Source: Eupeodes corollae (taxonomy: Eukaryota; Arthropoda; Insecta; Diptera; Syrphidae). Taken from it: 64,000 bases of DNA. Position numbers and translations under genes: made by a program. A model generated the notes under the pieces. That model had not been told where the DNA came from, made no database searches, and saw only the letters and a list, made by a program, of their open reading frames with translations. Within the stretch, counting starts at the first letter, position 1. Every line of letters starts with the position of its first letter. Where the stretch lies: positions 70,512,991 to 70,576,990 of the forward strand of contig NC_079149.1 of NCBI RefSeq assembly GCF_945859685.1, read 5' to 3'. Of this stretch, positions 22,201 to 30,080 are shown one piece after another.

Positions 22201-23678
22201 AGACACTTAACGAAATGGAAAACACACATGAAGACAAACTCAGCTATAAAGACGAACAAACACTTCTCAATGTGAACGGGTTCTTTCAAAACACGTGCTT
22301 TGAAGATGGCGTAGGAGATTCTCCAAGCAATAGCCTTAAAGCTGAGAACAAGGTCACAATGACATCAATGAAAAATATTTCTGAACTTTGTGAAAAACCG
22401 TTTGAAATTCCTACTTACGCTGAATTGAATAAGTTGAAGCCTAGGATGGAACCAATTTCTAATCAATCAAAAGATTGGCGACGTAAAGCAATTAAAAATT
22501 CAAACAGAGATCTGGAAGAATTACCAGAGCGGGTAAATGGAACCATTAAAAAAGTGGAAATAAAAAACAGTGAAATAAAAACTTTGAAGAAGCCATCCAT
22601 CCTAAAACGGAGCAAGGTTCAGGAGCTTGTTGCTCGATTACAAGGCAAACTTAGCAGCTCAGTTGTAGCGAAGCCCACTGATCACGATTCGTCGGAAAGT
22701 AGTGAAGATGAGCAAAACGATCAGAATGAGGCAAACCAGTTGGAAAATAATCAAATGAAATTGGGTGCTTATACCTCTTATAGACAACCGCAAATGAATT
22801 CGCCAAATAATAGTACTGTAGGGTCGGCCAACAACATGGTACAAACAAATTCAACATTAAGTTTATACTCCACCATTGTTCCGAACAACAACTATCCTTA
22901 TCGCTTTATACCCAAAGATGCATATTTCCATGAATTACCAAACAGGGGCCGACAAAATCTGCAGGCTCATTCTTTCTCCAATCTGCCAGAAAAACAAATC
23001 CAGCAGCTTCCCATAACTCTTCCTAATAACTACTATCATCACCAAAAACCTTTACAGAATCAACCACAGCAGCATCAGCATCAGCACCAGCACCAAACGT
23101 GGAGTTGCATTCCTAATGATATACACATTCCAATTGCTCTCCAGCAACAGCAACAGCAACAGCAACACCAGCAGGATCTCCAGCTAAGTGCTCCTCTTGT
23201 GAGCCGTCCTTACTCATCCCCTTATAACAATATGCCACCTCTAATGGTACACACTCCTCCACAACCTTTGCGACCCCCGGTTACCGAGCGTCTTCTCTCC
23301 AATCGAAAATTCATGCCTCTTAATAGCAGTTCTCCGGATTATGAGTTGCCCACCACTCCCGTTAATATTAAGAATTGCAATCAGGTGCAAAATGCGAACA
23401 TTCTAATTCAGCAATCTTCCACCTCCGGTTTGATGACTTCCATGGATCAAAATCACCAGCACATGGTGGAACGTGATGTTAGTAATGACTCCGGTTTTAG
23501 TACTCGAATTTATGGAGGAGGAAGTGAATCACATCGACCCAGTCCCAGTCTCTCAGGACACACTGATTACGGAGGAATGCAGTCACCATCACACGGCGTT
23601 ATATATCCAAGTGGACATGTTCAATCAGAAGTTGGAGATGTTACGTATTATATGGCAAATATCTCCAGTTTAGTTTAA
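7218..23678 (+). CDS. Ankyrin-repeat protein, ANKRD6/Diversin-Diego family; join(7218..7277,20253..20630,20691..23678)
   Basis: The three exons give 1141 residues with all junctions in phase 0. Residues about 21-240 hold roughly six ankyrin repeats (TPLHEAA, GNTPLHEAAWRGF, SALHLAAQNGH, GDTALHTACRYGH, GDTPLHIACAMGR). Residues about 307-400 match in pattern a segment conserved in vertebrate ANKRD6: a C-x-C pair, then a coiled-coil-like stretch (LDSKVQALAIRTDDQIEQL). The rest is low-complexity, rich in Ser, Asn, Gln and Glu, with a short poly-Gln/His tract. In vertebrates Diversin, and in flies Diego, act with Dishevelled in planar cell polarity at the cell cortex; that role is carried over by homology. 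Conservation beyond the ankyrin repeats points to the ANKRD6 branch, but I cannot tell Diego from another fly paralogue, so no symbol is given. The 13 kb first intron is full of transposons. Confidence 0.85.
7438..8222. mobile_element. Non-autonomous DNA element with imperfect inverted ends
   Basis: The left end GGGGCCCTACTATGTAACTC and the reverse complement of the right end (GGGGTCTTACTATTTAACTT) form an imperfect inverted repeat of about 18 bp. The subterminal DNA on both sides is rich in TCGAAT/ATTCGAA motifs. No transposase frame is present. A second copy of the left end lies at 62318-62545. The GGGCC start recalls PIF/Harbinger ends, but the target duplication is not clear, so the superfamily is a guess. 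Confidence 0.6.
8316..9330 (-). mobile_element. Tc1-like transposon relic
   Basis: Broken minus-strand frames give recognisable transposase pieces: an N-terminal helix-turn-helix part near 9000-9070 (TELRKIIITLKNDGKTIQEI), then DNDPKHSSRL near 8570-8600, which includes the second catalytic Asp region, and the C-terminal part with LWSDVEYQVGLRKPTNVQKL near 8425-8490. Stops and frame changes show it is dead. Terminal repeats could not be fixed. The outer limits follow GGTCACA-like sequences and are approximate. Confidence 0.7.
9500..9745 (-). repeat. tRNA-derived SINE
   Basis: Read on the minus strand from about 9745, the head resembles a tRNA with pol III promoter boxes: TGGTTAGTGCATTGAG (box A-like) and GGTCCTGGGTTCAAACTC (box B-like). 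A tRNA-unrelated body follows, ending near 9500. Body blocks such as AGGTCCCCTCCATCCCT and GGAATGGTTGAGAGTTG recur at 24770-24955 and, in part, at 61817-62030. The cloverleaf is not complete, so it is not a working tRNA gene. Confidence 0.75.
9930..10860 (-). mobile_element. Tc1-like transposon relic
   Basis: Minus-strand frames, with shifts, give DESKFNMH (first catalytic Asp), GKQNVRRPRGKRLNPKHN, a GGSILVLGCFFGQGIRPI block, and FQHDNDPKHKS (second catalytic Asp). A broken PWPPQSPDLNPIEYLW-like region follows near 10120-10160. Several stops and shifts interrupt the frame. It lies within the ANKRD6-like intron. Terminal repeats were not identified. Confidence 0.78.
11657..13459 (+). mobile_element. 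Element B, most complete copy (~1.8 kb, tandem-repeat core)
   Basis: The left end reads ACTTCCCATAGGAAGTTATT, a short palindrome, then a GTCCGATTTGTC block. The right end has AGACAAATCGACAGACGGGA, TGGGAAGTTATCAGTGTGGG and CATCCCAGCCTCTTTTTT. The GAAGTTA/CCCAT blocks at the two ends are inverted relative to each other. Near 11771-11835 is an array of TACGTCCG-type octamers. The core is about seven ~174-bp tandem units. Comparison with the second hAT-like copy shows B split a TTTATT-like site. No protein is encoded; the class is unresolved. Confidence 0.75.
12140..13385 (+). repeat. ~174-bp tandem repeats inside element B
   Basis: The anchor TTGGTAAAAATTGATTTTCG, with variants, recurs near 12312, 12486, 12660, 12833, 13009, 13181 and 13351, giving spacings of about 174, 174, 173, 176, 172 and 170. 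Each unit also has a CTCAAATATCTTTTC block, a TTTATCTTxxAAAAATATTG block and an ATCGAATTGACAGTTTTTT block. The units have diverged, mostly by point changes. Confidence 0.85.
13996..14181. mobile_element. Mariner-type MITE (186 bp)
   Basis: The inverted ends are CAGGGTCCGGCAAAA at 13996 and the complement of CAGGGTCCGCAAAAG ending at 14181. They are flanked by TA at 13994-13995 and 14182-14183, as expected of Tc1/mariner insertion. The interior is AT-rich and non-coding. It is nested within hAT-like copy 1. Confidence 0.78.
14255..15190. other. AT-rich non-coding DNA
   Basis: The overlapping ORFs of about 80 codons near 14713-14998 on both strands have no recognisable similarity. Nothing else can be supported. 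Confidence 0.45.
15200..15880 (-). mobile_element. Probable Tc1/mariner relic, N-terminal part
   Basis: On the minus strand, a frame starting near 15874 reads MGEGKSLTVEDKPRLGAYYL, which resembles the helix-turn-helix start of Tc1-like transposases. Broken frames follow (for example KQFPNKE, then a LYDLFPNPIYEVNANK stretch near 15500). Conserved catalytic motifs are not visible, so the family call is tentative. A GGCCAATAAGGCCAATTTT palindrome lies near 15428. Confidence 0.45.
15940..16330 (-). repeat. Diverged fragment of the hAT-like element family
   Basis: Read in reverse, it shares blocks with the interior of 45797-47875: CGTCCTGGCCCC, an ATTGGGTTGATTTACT-like block and a TTTAAGCCGATTCG-like block, matching 46280-46350. 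A TTTATGATTTAAAAATGTA block near 15972 also matches hAT-like copy 1 near 13559. No ends are visible. Confidence 0.45.
16331..17400. other. Non-coding DNA with a CpG-richer patch
   Basis: The stretch 16430-17050 is richer in CpG than its surroundings and contains an open frame of 103 codons without recognisable similarity. It lies inside the ANKRD6-like intron and could hold an alternative promoter or exon. Nothing in the sequence proves this. Confidence 0.35.
17410..18170 (+). mobile_element. LINE fragment (reverse transcriptase C-terminal part)
   Basis: Broken + strand frames read GSVLGP (near 17479), then FKNLGIILDSKLNWKSHI, SRLEYGISCWGSAF and FKSLNILVLPLRHLYFYKVL. This is the order seen in the thumb and C-terminal region of Jockey-like non-LTR reverse transcriptases. 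Frameshifts and a deleted YADD region show the copy is dead. The 5' part is missing. Confidence 0.78.
18171..18900. other. AT-rich non-coding DNA
   Basis: This probably includes the 3' tail of the LINE fragment before it. No gene is recognised. A (AAATCT)-type run lies near 18720. Confidence 0.4.
18905..19760 (+). mobile_element. LINE fragment (reverse transcriptase N-terminal and palm parts)
   Basis: Frames in order read SADQDGITAIVLKY, SSNGWKTAFVHSVPKKGLSS and NYCPITLAYLPS. The later part, with several deletions, has a stretch near 19490-19580 similar in order to the palm region, then a possible remnant of the NASKTQCCLLSQKR block near 19617-19650. The wording is close to the LINE on the minus strand at 36580-37690, so both may be one family. 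Several stops and shifts are present. Confidence 0.72.
19761..20250. other. Intron DNA before the ankyrin exon
   Basis: AT-rich and without recognisable repeats or coding. It ends in the pyrimidine tract and NAGNAG acceptor of the next exon. Confidence 0.5.
20253..20630 (+). CDS. ANKRD6-like gene, second coding exon (ankyrin repeats 1-3)
   Basis: There are 126 codons in phase 0 between the acceptor TTTTTTTAGCAG and the donor AATAAT|GTAAGT. It encodes three ankyrin repeats, with an insertion of about 20 lysine-rich residues (PPNPKKDQKDKKLKG) between the second and third. The acceptor is a NAGNAG pair: use of the first AG (20248-20249) would add one Gln codon without changing frame. Confidence 0.88.
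20691..23678 (+). CDS. ANKRD6-like gene, last coding exon
   Basis: It opens after a 60-bp intron (TTTTTTTCAG|TACGGAG). The first 44 codons precede the ATG at 20823 and are clearly coding, since they carry two more ankyrin repeats (GDTALHTACRYGH and GDTPLHIACAMG). So 20823 is an internal Met and not the start. The exon continues through the conserved ANKRD6 segment and the long low-complexity tail to the TAA at 23676-23678. Confidence 0.92.
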   Translation, partial: YGDTALHTACRYGHAGATRILLSANCDSNKANLNGDTPLHIACAMGRRKLTRILLEAGSNPALQNSQEETPRDISTRKNYNEILNILDNPRRPRREKEKSSGGGGDKNSSHRKRQSKGDHVDGAANPVSWSPYGCHYFPDPSSFPSPKLDTLPKEPLKKGEQYFLDLAGNICKGPVGIGNTCYCGPFFRHIEDKINKNRKSLRKYVFKATERLDSKVQALAIRTDDQIEQLTRSMIADRIRCESRRLHLEHWLKRGEPCRVTTAGHQSRPRKKSNTLSRCKSLELLDDESIHGSKMQNSKSFDVLEEAQVTVHREAEVSDDGHISVTSLGRTDRDEERWGRLETDYFNVSERLEELLAKTNEILEMEKEASKKRKEGLLIFSEPTVKRRERRAQNVLSMGNDIIEQLQQVSLENQPEEDLNQITVLPLEEDDSKPEQSASGFSGKTSDYASYLSTMQAQQSSSFPLNDKYQPFSQIHSNENMLHDVITAIRKDHQMVKELIESETLNEMENTHEDKLSYKDEQTLLNVNGFFQNTCFEDGVGDSPSNSLKAENKVTMTSMKNISELCEKPFEIPTYAELNKLKPRMEPISNQSKDWRRKAIKNSNRDLEELPERVNGTIKKVEIKNSEIKTLKKPSILKRSKVQELVARLQGKLSSSVVAKPTDHDSSESSEDEQNDQNEANQLENNQMKLGAYTSYRQPQMNSPNNSTVGSANNMVQTNSTLSLYSTIVPNNNYPYRFIPKDAYFHELPNRGRQNLQAHSFSNLPEKQIQQLPITLPNNYYHHQKPLQNQPQQHQHQHQHQTWSCIPNDIHIPIALQQQQQQQQHQQDLQLSAPLVSRPYSSPYNNMPPLMVHTPPQPLRPPVTERLLSNRKFMPLNSSSPDYELPTTPVNIKNCNQVQNANILIQQSSTSGLMTSMDQNHQHMVERDVSNDSGFSTRIYGGGSESHRPSPSLSGHTDYGGMQSPSHGVIYPSGHVQSEVGDVTYYMANISSLV
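23050..23175 (+). repeat. CAG/CAA and CAT repeat tract coding for Gln/His
   Basis: Within the ANKRD6-like last exon, mixed CAG, CAA, CAC and CAT codons give a QHQHQHQHQ stretch and then a run of eight Gln. The codons are interrupted, which limits slippage. The tract lies in the low-complexity tail. Confidence 0.85.
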
Positions 23679-23880
23679 GTATTGTTTTGTTTATATATAT
23701 TTATGAATTAAAAATAATTTAACCTTATTAATAGTTATTATTAAAGCACGTAACAAAATTTCCTTATTTAATTTTTTCTCCATTATTTTTAATTAAACCA
23801 TTAAAAATGTAAATGTATTTACTTAATTATTTGTAAGTTTATGTTTATAAAAAAAAAACAATAATTGAATTATAAAGAAA
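23679..23880 (+). terminator. 3' UTR and likely poly(A) signals of the ANKRD6-like gene
   Basis: The stop codon is followed by AT-rich sequence with AATTAAA near 23706 and TTATTAAAGC near 23739, both usable as variant poly(A) signals. No exact cleavage site can be given. Confidence 0.4.
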
Positions 23881-24765
23881 AAGACATTCGTATTGTTTTT
23901 ATTTTAACGGAAAAGTTTAACTTGAAGCCTTGATGTAAACAAAGGCTCAAATTTGTAAACATTTAAAACCTACTTTTAATCATTTTACAATTCGAAGTCA
24001 ACTCGAAAAATGAGTTTTAAAATGAGGGATAACTCCTTGACCATTTCAAACGATATAAAGTTTGGTTTAACGCTAAGGCACTCCTATAACTTTAAAAGCA
24101 TCAAAATGCGTCTTTATCTTTTTTCAAGTATACTTTATCCATTTGAGGTTTGTCATTTCATAACAAACATTGGGCAGGTTCAGGCAACAGACTTCATTTG
24201 CAGACAACTTCATTTTTTGAACGTTAATATTGACCAAGGCAACAAGTTAGTTATTCAAGTGTCATGAATTTCAAATTCAGAACTTTACTTGGCAAACCTT
24301 TACTTTTAGTAGTTCTTAGTACAAATTATTGTCTATAAAACACTCCTCCGCCAAGCTTTAAGTCCATCACGATTTGTATTTTGTATTAGTTATTTCTTTT
24401 CCAAATTGAAAGGAACCCTTTTACAGGAAGCATTAAATTAAGTTGTGCAGAAAATAAATAAATGATAGAGTAATAAAGTTCAGCTATGAGTTGAATGAAA
24501 AAACATGATCAACTGTCATTTTGACAGAAGTAGACTTGATAGTTAGGGAGATTTTTCTTGACTAACTTTCCACTGGATTTTGAGCTTGTAAATCAACAAT
24601 TATGAAAGGTATCTTTGCTGAAATTTGTAGTGCACGAACCAAGTTACTATTACCACGACAAAAAACGCCGTTTCTACCCCAGATTCAATAGACTACGACA
24701 TCAAACAATACACATTATTTGGACAAACTTGCATTCATACAGAAAGGAAAGCTCTGCCCATAAGA
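23881..24765. other. Intergenic DNA
   Basis: An 85-codon frame at 24010-24267 has no recognisable similarity. A short inverted pair (AACTGTCA-TTTTGACAG) lies near 24511. Nothing more can be supported. Confidence 0.45.
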
Positions 24766-24769
24766 AAGC

Positions 24770-24955
24770 ATACAAATGCGCTAGGTCACGGGTAGGTACT
24801 TCCTCTTGCGAGGAATTGACTAATTCTTGTCATGAAAAGTGCTTTCTCAAATTAGCACTTTGGATTCGACTTTAAACTGCAGGTCCCCTCCATCCCTCGC
24901 ACACAGGAATGGTTGAGAGTTGCGCCACCTAATTTATTTATGTATTTTAACACGG
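24770..24955 (+). repeat. SINE fragment, head missing
   Basis: It shares with the SINE at 9500-9745 the blocks GGTACTTCCTCTTGCGAGGA (a variant), GCAGGTCCCCTCCATCCCT and GGAATGGTTGAGAGTTG. It has lost most of the tRNA-like head. The tail reads GCGCCACCTAATTTATTT, as does the copy at 61817. Confidence 0.72.
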
Positions 24956-25970
24956 CTTATTGTTTAAAATTTTACTTTTAACTTGGCAATACTTGGTAAA
25001 ACCAAGTTATAGCTAAGATCTAGCTTTCTTACGCGAGCCAAGCAGATTTCACTTATGCGTACAAAAATATGACACATTATTTATTTGTTTGTTGTGCTGG
25101 AATAACACAATAATCTATGTGGGATTTTTAAAAAGGAACAATAGTTTAAAAGGGTAATAACTTTGATAGATGTTTTTTTGAAAGTAGTAATGATGAAGCT
25201 AATGTAAATCAGCAAATCAAAATCCGCCGAGTATTACGGGATTTTTCGATCCATTAGATTCGGACAAACACATGTTATTAGTTACTGTTTTATTTAATTT
25301 CCACTTTGGCTAGAAAAAAAAAACAGTAGTAGTTTGTAGTTGTAGGTGAAGGCAGCGGTCCTAAAATTCTTTTCTCAAGGAAGGTACCAATTGAGCGTTG
25401 GAAATGACTTAAATATTGGCATGGCACAACCAGCGCAGCGGTGTCAGTCGTTCTAAGTGAATTACCTTTGTTTACTTCAGTTTTTCCCTTAAAACACAAC
25501 GACTTTCCTCTTTCAATCAACTATTCTTTCTAACTGTTTTCTGTTGCTTACTATTCTGCTCTTAAATAAAGAAACATCATATCAAGAAACAAAGTTACTA
25601 TTACCAGAGGGAACAAAACTAAACAATTAGTTTTTTCTCTCTGCTATTACAGCAACTTACATTTTTATTACAAGTTGATACGCATAATACGAACTTATTA
25701 AATAATTGATAGAAATGATCGACTATCAAATTGATGCTCATAATAAGGCTGTGAATGTTAAGATGTTTATCAAATTGACTTCATTGCTATGGTTTGCTGG
25801 TGACAGCTGACACTTGTGCACATTTTGTTAAAGACAGGACAGAAAGACAGGTGTAAGATTTGTAAGATAGAACCAACTTAAGGAATAAAGGAAAAGTTGT
25901 GGAAATTCCTTATCGAGAATTTCTAAGAATGTTCATTATTAACTTATTTTCAATTACATTTTTCAGATTC
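24956..25970. other. Intergenic AT-rich DNA
   Basis: No gene is recognised. If the ATPAF2-like fragment downstream has 5' exons, they should lie here or further upstream, but I found none. Confidence 0.45.
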
Positions 25971-25974
25971 TTGA

Positions 25975-27560
25975 AAATATTTCGATTGAATAAAGAAACG
26001 TTTGTGTATGTTTTGCGGTTGCCCGAGTACCATAGTCACCTGTGACAATCACGATTTGGTGACTTTTTCTGGTGACAGCTCTTTAGTTGTCACTTTCATT
26101 GGAAATTGATTTTTATTTTTAGTTGCTGAAATTTCAAGACAATATAAATGTGTTTGTCCCTTTGATTTTACTTTCTGAAAATGCTGAAAATGAAAATATT
26201 AATCATAATAGAAATGATTAACCTCCGCAATAAAATAAACATTCTTGATCTTTCAAGTCCAAAGTAAATACGCATATGTGCTATATATTTGTTCACATAT
26301 AAATACCAATTTATTATAACTTGATTTTTTTTTATCTATAATTAATATACTGAATTAAATAGATTCTTAAAAAACTTTCGATTGAATAAGGAAACATTTT
26401 TACATATACTACCGCTTCTGGATTTGTCAGCTGGAATGCGGTCAACACACATTCCCCCTATTCTTCGATTAGTCGTGACTTTAAATTTTCTTAGAGGTGG
26501 TGGCTACCAAAGGCAAGTTGGCGCTGACTGGTCAGCTCCAATGGGCCAAAGTACTGTTTGTGAGGTTATTTCTTTGACCTTAAAACAAATAGAGAGGAAA
26601 TAGTGCCCACTTACAATCAAATTTAATAAATCGGCTTCAGAAGCAACAAAAATGTTTATCTACGAAAAATATAAAATTCCTGGAGGTAGGATTTTGTTTC
26701 TTAGTAAAATTAAACTAATTTTATTACTTGTTTTTTATTTTATTATTTGTTTCCGAGTAATCGGCTGCTGCATTGATGGGAGTCATATTATGATTCTCCG
26801 CCCTTCGGAAAATGAGCATATGTATTTCAATAGAAAATATGTATATATAATATATAGTATCCGGATAGCTTCCGATCGGTTTTTGAATACAACCACTGAA
26901 ATTGTAACACACGTCAGTGAATTTCTTTTAAAGTGATACAAAATTTGGTTATCACCTTACATAGACGCAAAAATTAGTTTGCTCACTTTTTATGATCACA
27001 AAGGTGACAATCAAAAATCACCTTAGCCGATTCCACCCCTGGTTAATATAACAAATTGAATTGAGAAATCGATCCAGGTATACGTCGTCAGTGGATCGAC
27101 GAATCGAATTGAAATGGAATCGAAATGACATTTGGGTTTTATTGGATGCATGCTGTAACTTTTATATTTATAGATAAGTAATAACTAATTGTGTAGTAAA
27201 TTCAAATAAAATATTGCTTATAACACAAAAACGCGCACCAAAAAACTCATCTTTAAACAAAAACTAACTCGATGCCAGGATTCTGGTTTACAAAAGAATT
27301 TTCGATTCGGTTCACCTCGTTTTGTGAGATCGGATCGAGTGATCTTATTTCGATCCGGGGGTAATATATTCCACCTATGTATGCTTCAACTGGCTGCCAC
27401 TTTAAATCTTCTTGGAGGATGTGGTTATCAACGACAAGTCGGGGCTGATTGGGCTGCACCGATGAGCCAAAGTATTATGGCTGAAATAAGCGCTGCAGTT
27501 ATTAATAAAATGCAGTCGGTTCTATGCCCACTTTTTATTAATTTTGAGCTCTTGGATTAA
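25975..27560 (+). mobile_element. Nested PIF/Harbinger transposase fragments
   Basis: Three pieces resemble the HARBI1-type nuclease of PIF/Harbinger transposons. One at 25977-26027 reads FRLNKETFVYVLRLPE. One at 26376-26930 reads FRLNKETFLHILPLLDL, IPPILRLVVTLNFLRGGGYQ, QVGADWSAPMGQSTV, a stop, then (after an intron-like gap) VIGCCIDGSHIMILRPSENE. One at 27370-27540 reads LQLAATLNLLGGCGYQRQVG, then ADWAAPMSQSI. The first and third pieces join logically across the second, so an older Harbinger copy seems split by a younger one plus other DNA. Stops show that both are dead. Confidence 0.8.
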
Positions 27561-27754
27561 ACATAAGAAAATATGATTAATTTATAACTAATATAGAGTA
27601 TAGTTACAGGTAATATTACATTTTTGCAGAAACGAAACTTTGCAAATTGCAAATACAACACAACATCTGATCGAAATGATATTTATTCCTGTTGCAATTT
27701 GTACAAAGTTTCTCAAACTTGTCTAAGTGCTGCCAGCTAATTATTAATTTTTAG

Positions 27755-28229
27755 CGATCGCCTTACAAAGAAGAAAGAAAAGTTCATAATCAAAACGAAT
27801 GGGATCCCGTTGTTGAGTGGTTTCACAAACGTTTCAATACGAACATACAAAAAACTCCCAGTATATCACCACCCACCGTCTCGGATGCGGATAAAATGAA
27901 AATATCCAAGTACTTCCTTTCACACAGTGAAGATGTTCTATATGGTATGCATTCTCTCAAGATTCAATTTTTTGAAAATTCTTGAAGTGCAAACATTCTC
28001 CTAAGGATTTTTCTTTGCCGTCGACACCCTTAAGTGCTGTGATATCAGCGCATACAAGGCCGTAACACTAGCTCGTCTCGAAGAAGAGTTTCAACTGAAG
28101 TTCTGGGGACGGGTGGAATGGGCTCACGACATGAACCAACAAGAACTAGAAGCTCGCTTGGCTACAGCTATCCTTTTTGTTCACTTCAACCGGTCAGAAC
28201 AATTCACCAAAGAGAATCTAATTGTGTAG
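27755..28229 (+). CDS. C-terminal part of an ATPAF2/ATP12-like F1-ATPase assembly factor; join(27755..27944,28006..28229)
   Basis: Two exons give 137 residues: RSPYKEERK, a conserved NEWDPVVEWFHKRF motif, then after a 61-bp intron ARLEEEFQLKFWGRVEWAHD and LATAILFVHF to a TAG stop. This pattern is that of ATP12/ATPAF2, a mitochondrial chaperone for the F1 alpha subunit. The acceptor is TTTTTAG|CGATCG and the internal donor/acceptor are TATG|GTATGC and CTAAG|GATTTT. The N-terminal half and targeting peptide are missing upstream. By memory comparison with the human protein, about nine residues are absent at the second exon's start. It may be a truncated duplicate. Confidence 0.8.
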
Positions 28230-28247
28230 AAAATATACGATCAAATC

Positions 28248-28253
28248 AATAAA
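28248..28253 (+). terminator. Poly(A) signal AATAAA of the ATPAF2-like gene
   Basis: A canonical AATAAA lies 18 bp after the stop codon. The convergent HPF1-like frame ends about 90 bp further on. Confidence 0.6.
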
Positions 28254-28340
28254 AAACAAAACTTACAACAAAAAATAATTGTATTTAATAAATTTTCTTT
28301 TTTCTTTCACAACAAACTCAATCCAAAATATTGCTTATCA

Positions 28341-28818
28341 CTATTCTTCTTCTGTTGGCCAAATGTGGGTTAAGAAAATTCTGGACAATTTCGTGTAGAA
28401 AAGGTCAATTCCTAGTTCCAGATTCGTACCAAAATCAGACTCGCCTGGCTTGTCCAAAGCACTGAGGATCTTCTTCATGTTGGCGTCGCTGTCCATTAAG
28501 GGGCGATAGCCCACTGTTGTGGTTTTATTCACTGGAACAACGATTCCCACGTTGTGGAATCGGAAAGTCTTTCTCCAGGTAGTAAGCGAAAGTTTCGAAC
28601 ATATTTGTGGCGACGAGTTGGAAGACGCATCCCTTGGAAACATCATTATGAACTATGAGCAAGTTTTCCTCGTCCTTGGGGTCGTCACGCCAGTAGCCAT
28701 AGTGAATTCCAGTTCCTCGCTTAATGAAGAGCGTTTGAAACTCTGGGGGATCATAAAAGAACCGCCAGTGCCGCAAATAGTCACGGGCTTTTATTATCGA
28801 CCATGGAAAATTGTCCAT
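28341..28818 (-). pseudogene. HPF1-like (histone PARylation factor 1) gene copy, broken
   Basis: Two overlapping minus frames are needed. The first (28818 down to about 28570) carries RHWRFFYDPPEFQTLF and HYGYWRDDP. The second (about 28580 to 28341) carries [28 protein letters not shown] and NLELGIDLF. Both belong to HPF1, the PARP1/2 partner that directs ADP-ribosylation to serine. Compared from memory with human HPF1, the N-terminal domain, about 50 residues between the two frames, and the C-terminus are missing. A frame-changing deletion near 28575 explains the shift. Of the active-site Asp-Glu pair, only a Glu seems kept (PGESDFG). An acceptor (TTAACAG|AACATGG) precedes the ATG at 28818. 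Confidence 0.8.
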
Positions 28819-30080
28819 GTTCTGTTAATAAAAAACAAAAAGCAATAATTCCTATTTTGTAAGGAAAATGTATAAATAATATTACTTACCACGACCAAAT
28901 TTATTTCAAAATGAAATATTTGTTTTGACAACAGAAATCAGTTGTTTTGTTTATGTACATTAATTTGAGCGCTGAATTTTTCGAAAGTTTGTTTGCTTAG
29001 TTCAACTTAGTATTGCAACTCGTTTTCGAGAGGTTTTATATAAAACATGTGGTTTACGAAAACTTGTCGTTTATTAAAAATGTATGGGAAAACTTGAGGT
29101 TTTGGTGAAAACCGAAGCTTTCGCGAAAACCGGGTTTTAGGTTTGATGTGAAAAGCCTATTACGCGATTCGACTCCTGGTACATCGAGTTAACATCTAAG
29201 TGCTTCACCCGGATGAGAAAGTATCAGACATCGAAATCGATTACCAAAAATTTTTATATTTTAATTATTGGTTTTTGGAAGAGCATATGCGTTGTTATAA
29301 TACATAGCACCATACTCCACGTGTAGATGTCATGATAAAGAAAAACGTTTGGGTTTTGTTTTTAACATCGAATTTTATAATTCGTTTGGTTCAATCTTCA
29401 AGGGTCCAAGTTAAATCAAAACGCTGCAACGTGTATTGTCGGTTGAAAGAATAACCGTGTTTGGAGGTGGGACTGGTTCCACAAGAAAGGCTCCAAAGAC
29501 CAAATGAATGATGTATTTAATTGAAATATTGGAATTCAGATAGATTTTATAATATCCACAGAAGAGTTTATTTTTTTCGCATCAAATCAAACGTCTTATT
29601 GTTACTAGGATTTTAAATGGCACAATTAATCTCTTAATAATAGCAAGAAAAGCTCATTGGCGGTTCAACTTTAAAAGGAGGACGACATAAGTGGGCCAAC
29701 AGTATAGAGTTTGTTGCATGTAGAGTTGATATAAAACAAAATCCTGGGTCAAATAAAAGACCATTTCGAAATTAGTCTTGTGTCTTGACGAGAAACATTA
29801 CCATATGCTTATGTATTATTTATCGATTCCGATAAAGTATACGAGAATTACAATAGAGTTTCATTAGTTTGCTAAGCCCAAACAAATGTTGTTAAAAATA
29901 TTCTCGATGTTCCTATGTTATTAATTATTTTACTAAACTATTACCGTATATCGTATAGCTTTGATTATGAAACCATTAAAAACAATAAACATGACTAGCG
30001 TTACGATGATTTCCGAGCAACGCCGCTCAAGTAAGCAAGTATAAGTATATTTTTTAGCGAAATAAACATTAATCTCAAGA
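28819..30080. other. Non-coding DNA; possible 5' exon of the HPF1-like copy
   Basis: A minus-strand donor (GGTCGTG|GTAAGT, at about 28890) could splice a non-coding exon to the HPF1-like frame. At about 29020-29130 there is a cluster of GTTTTCG and GAAAAC inverted motifs that looks like the remnant of a fold-back element. From 29300 on, nothing is recognised. Confidence 0.4.

Noticed and set aside
20905..23673. Other open frames inside the ANKRD6-like last exon
   Set aside because: Shadows of the 951-codon coding frame, lacking any recognisable domain.
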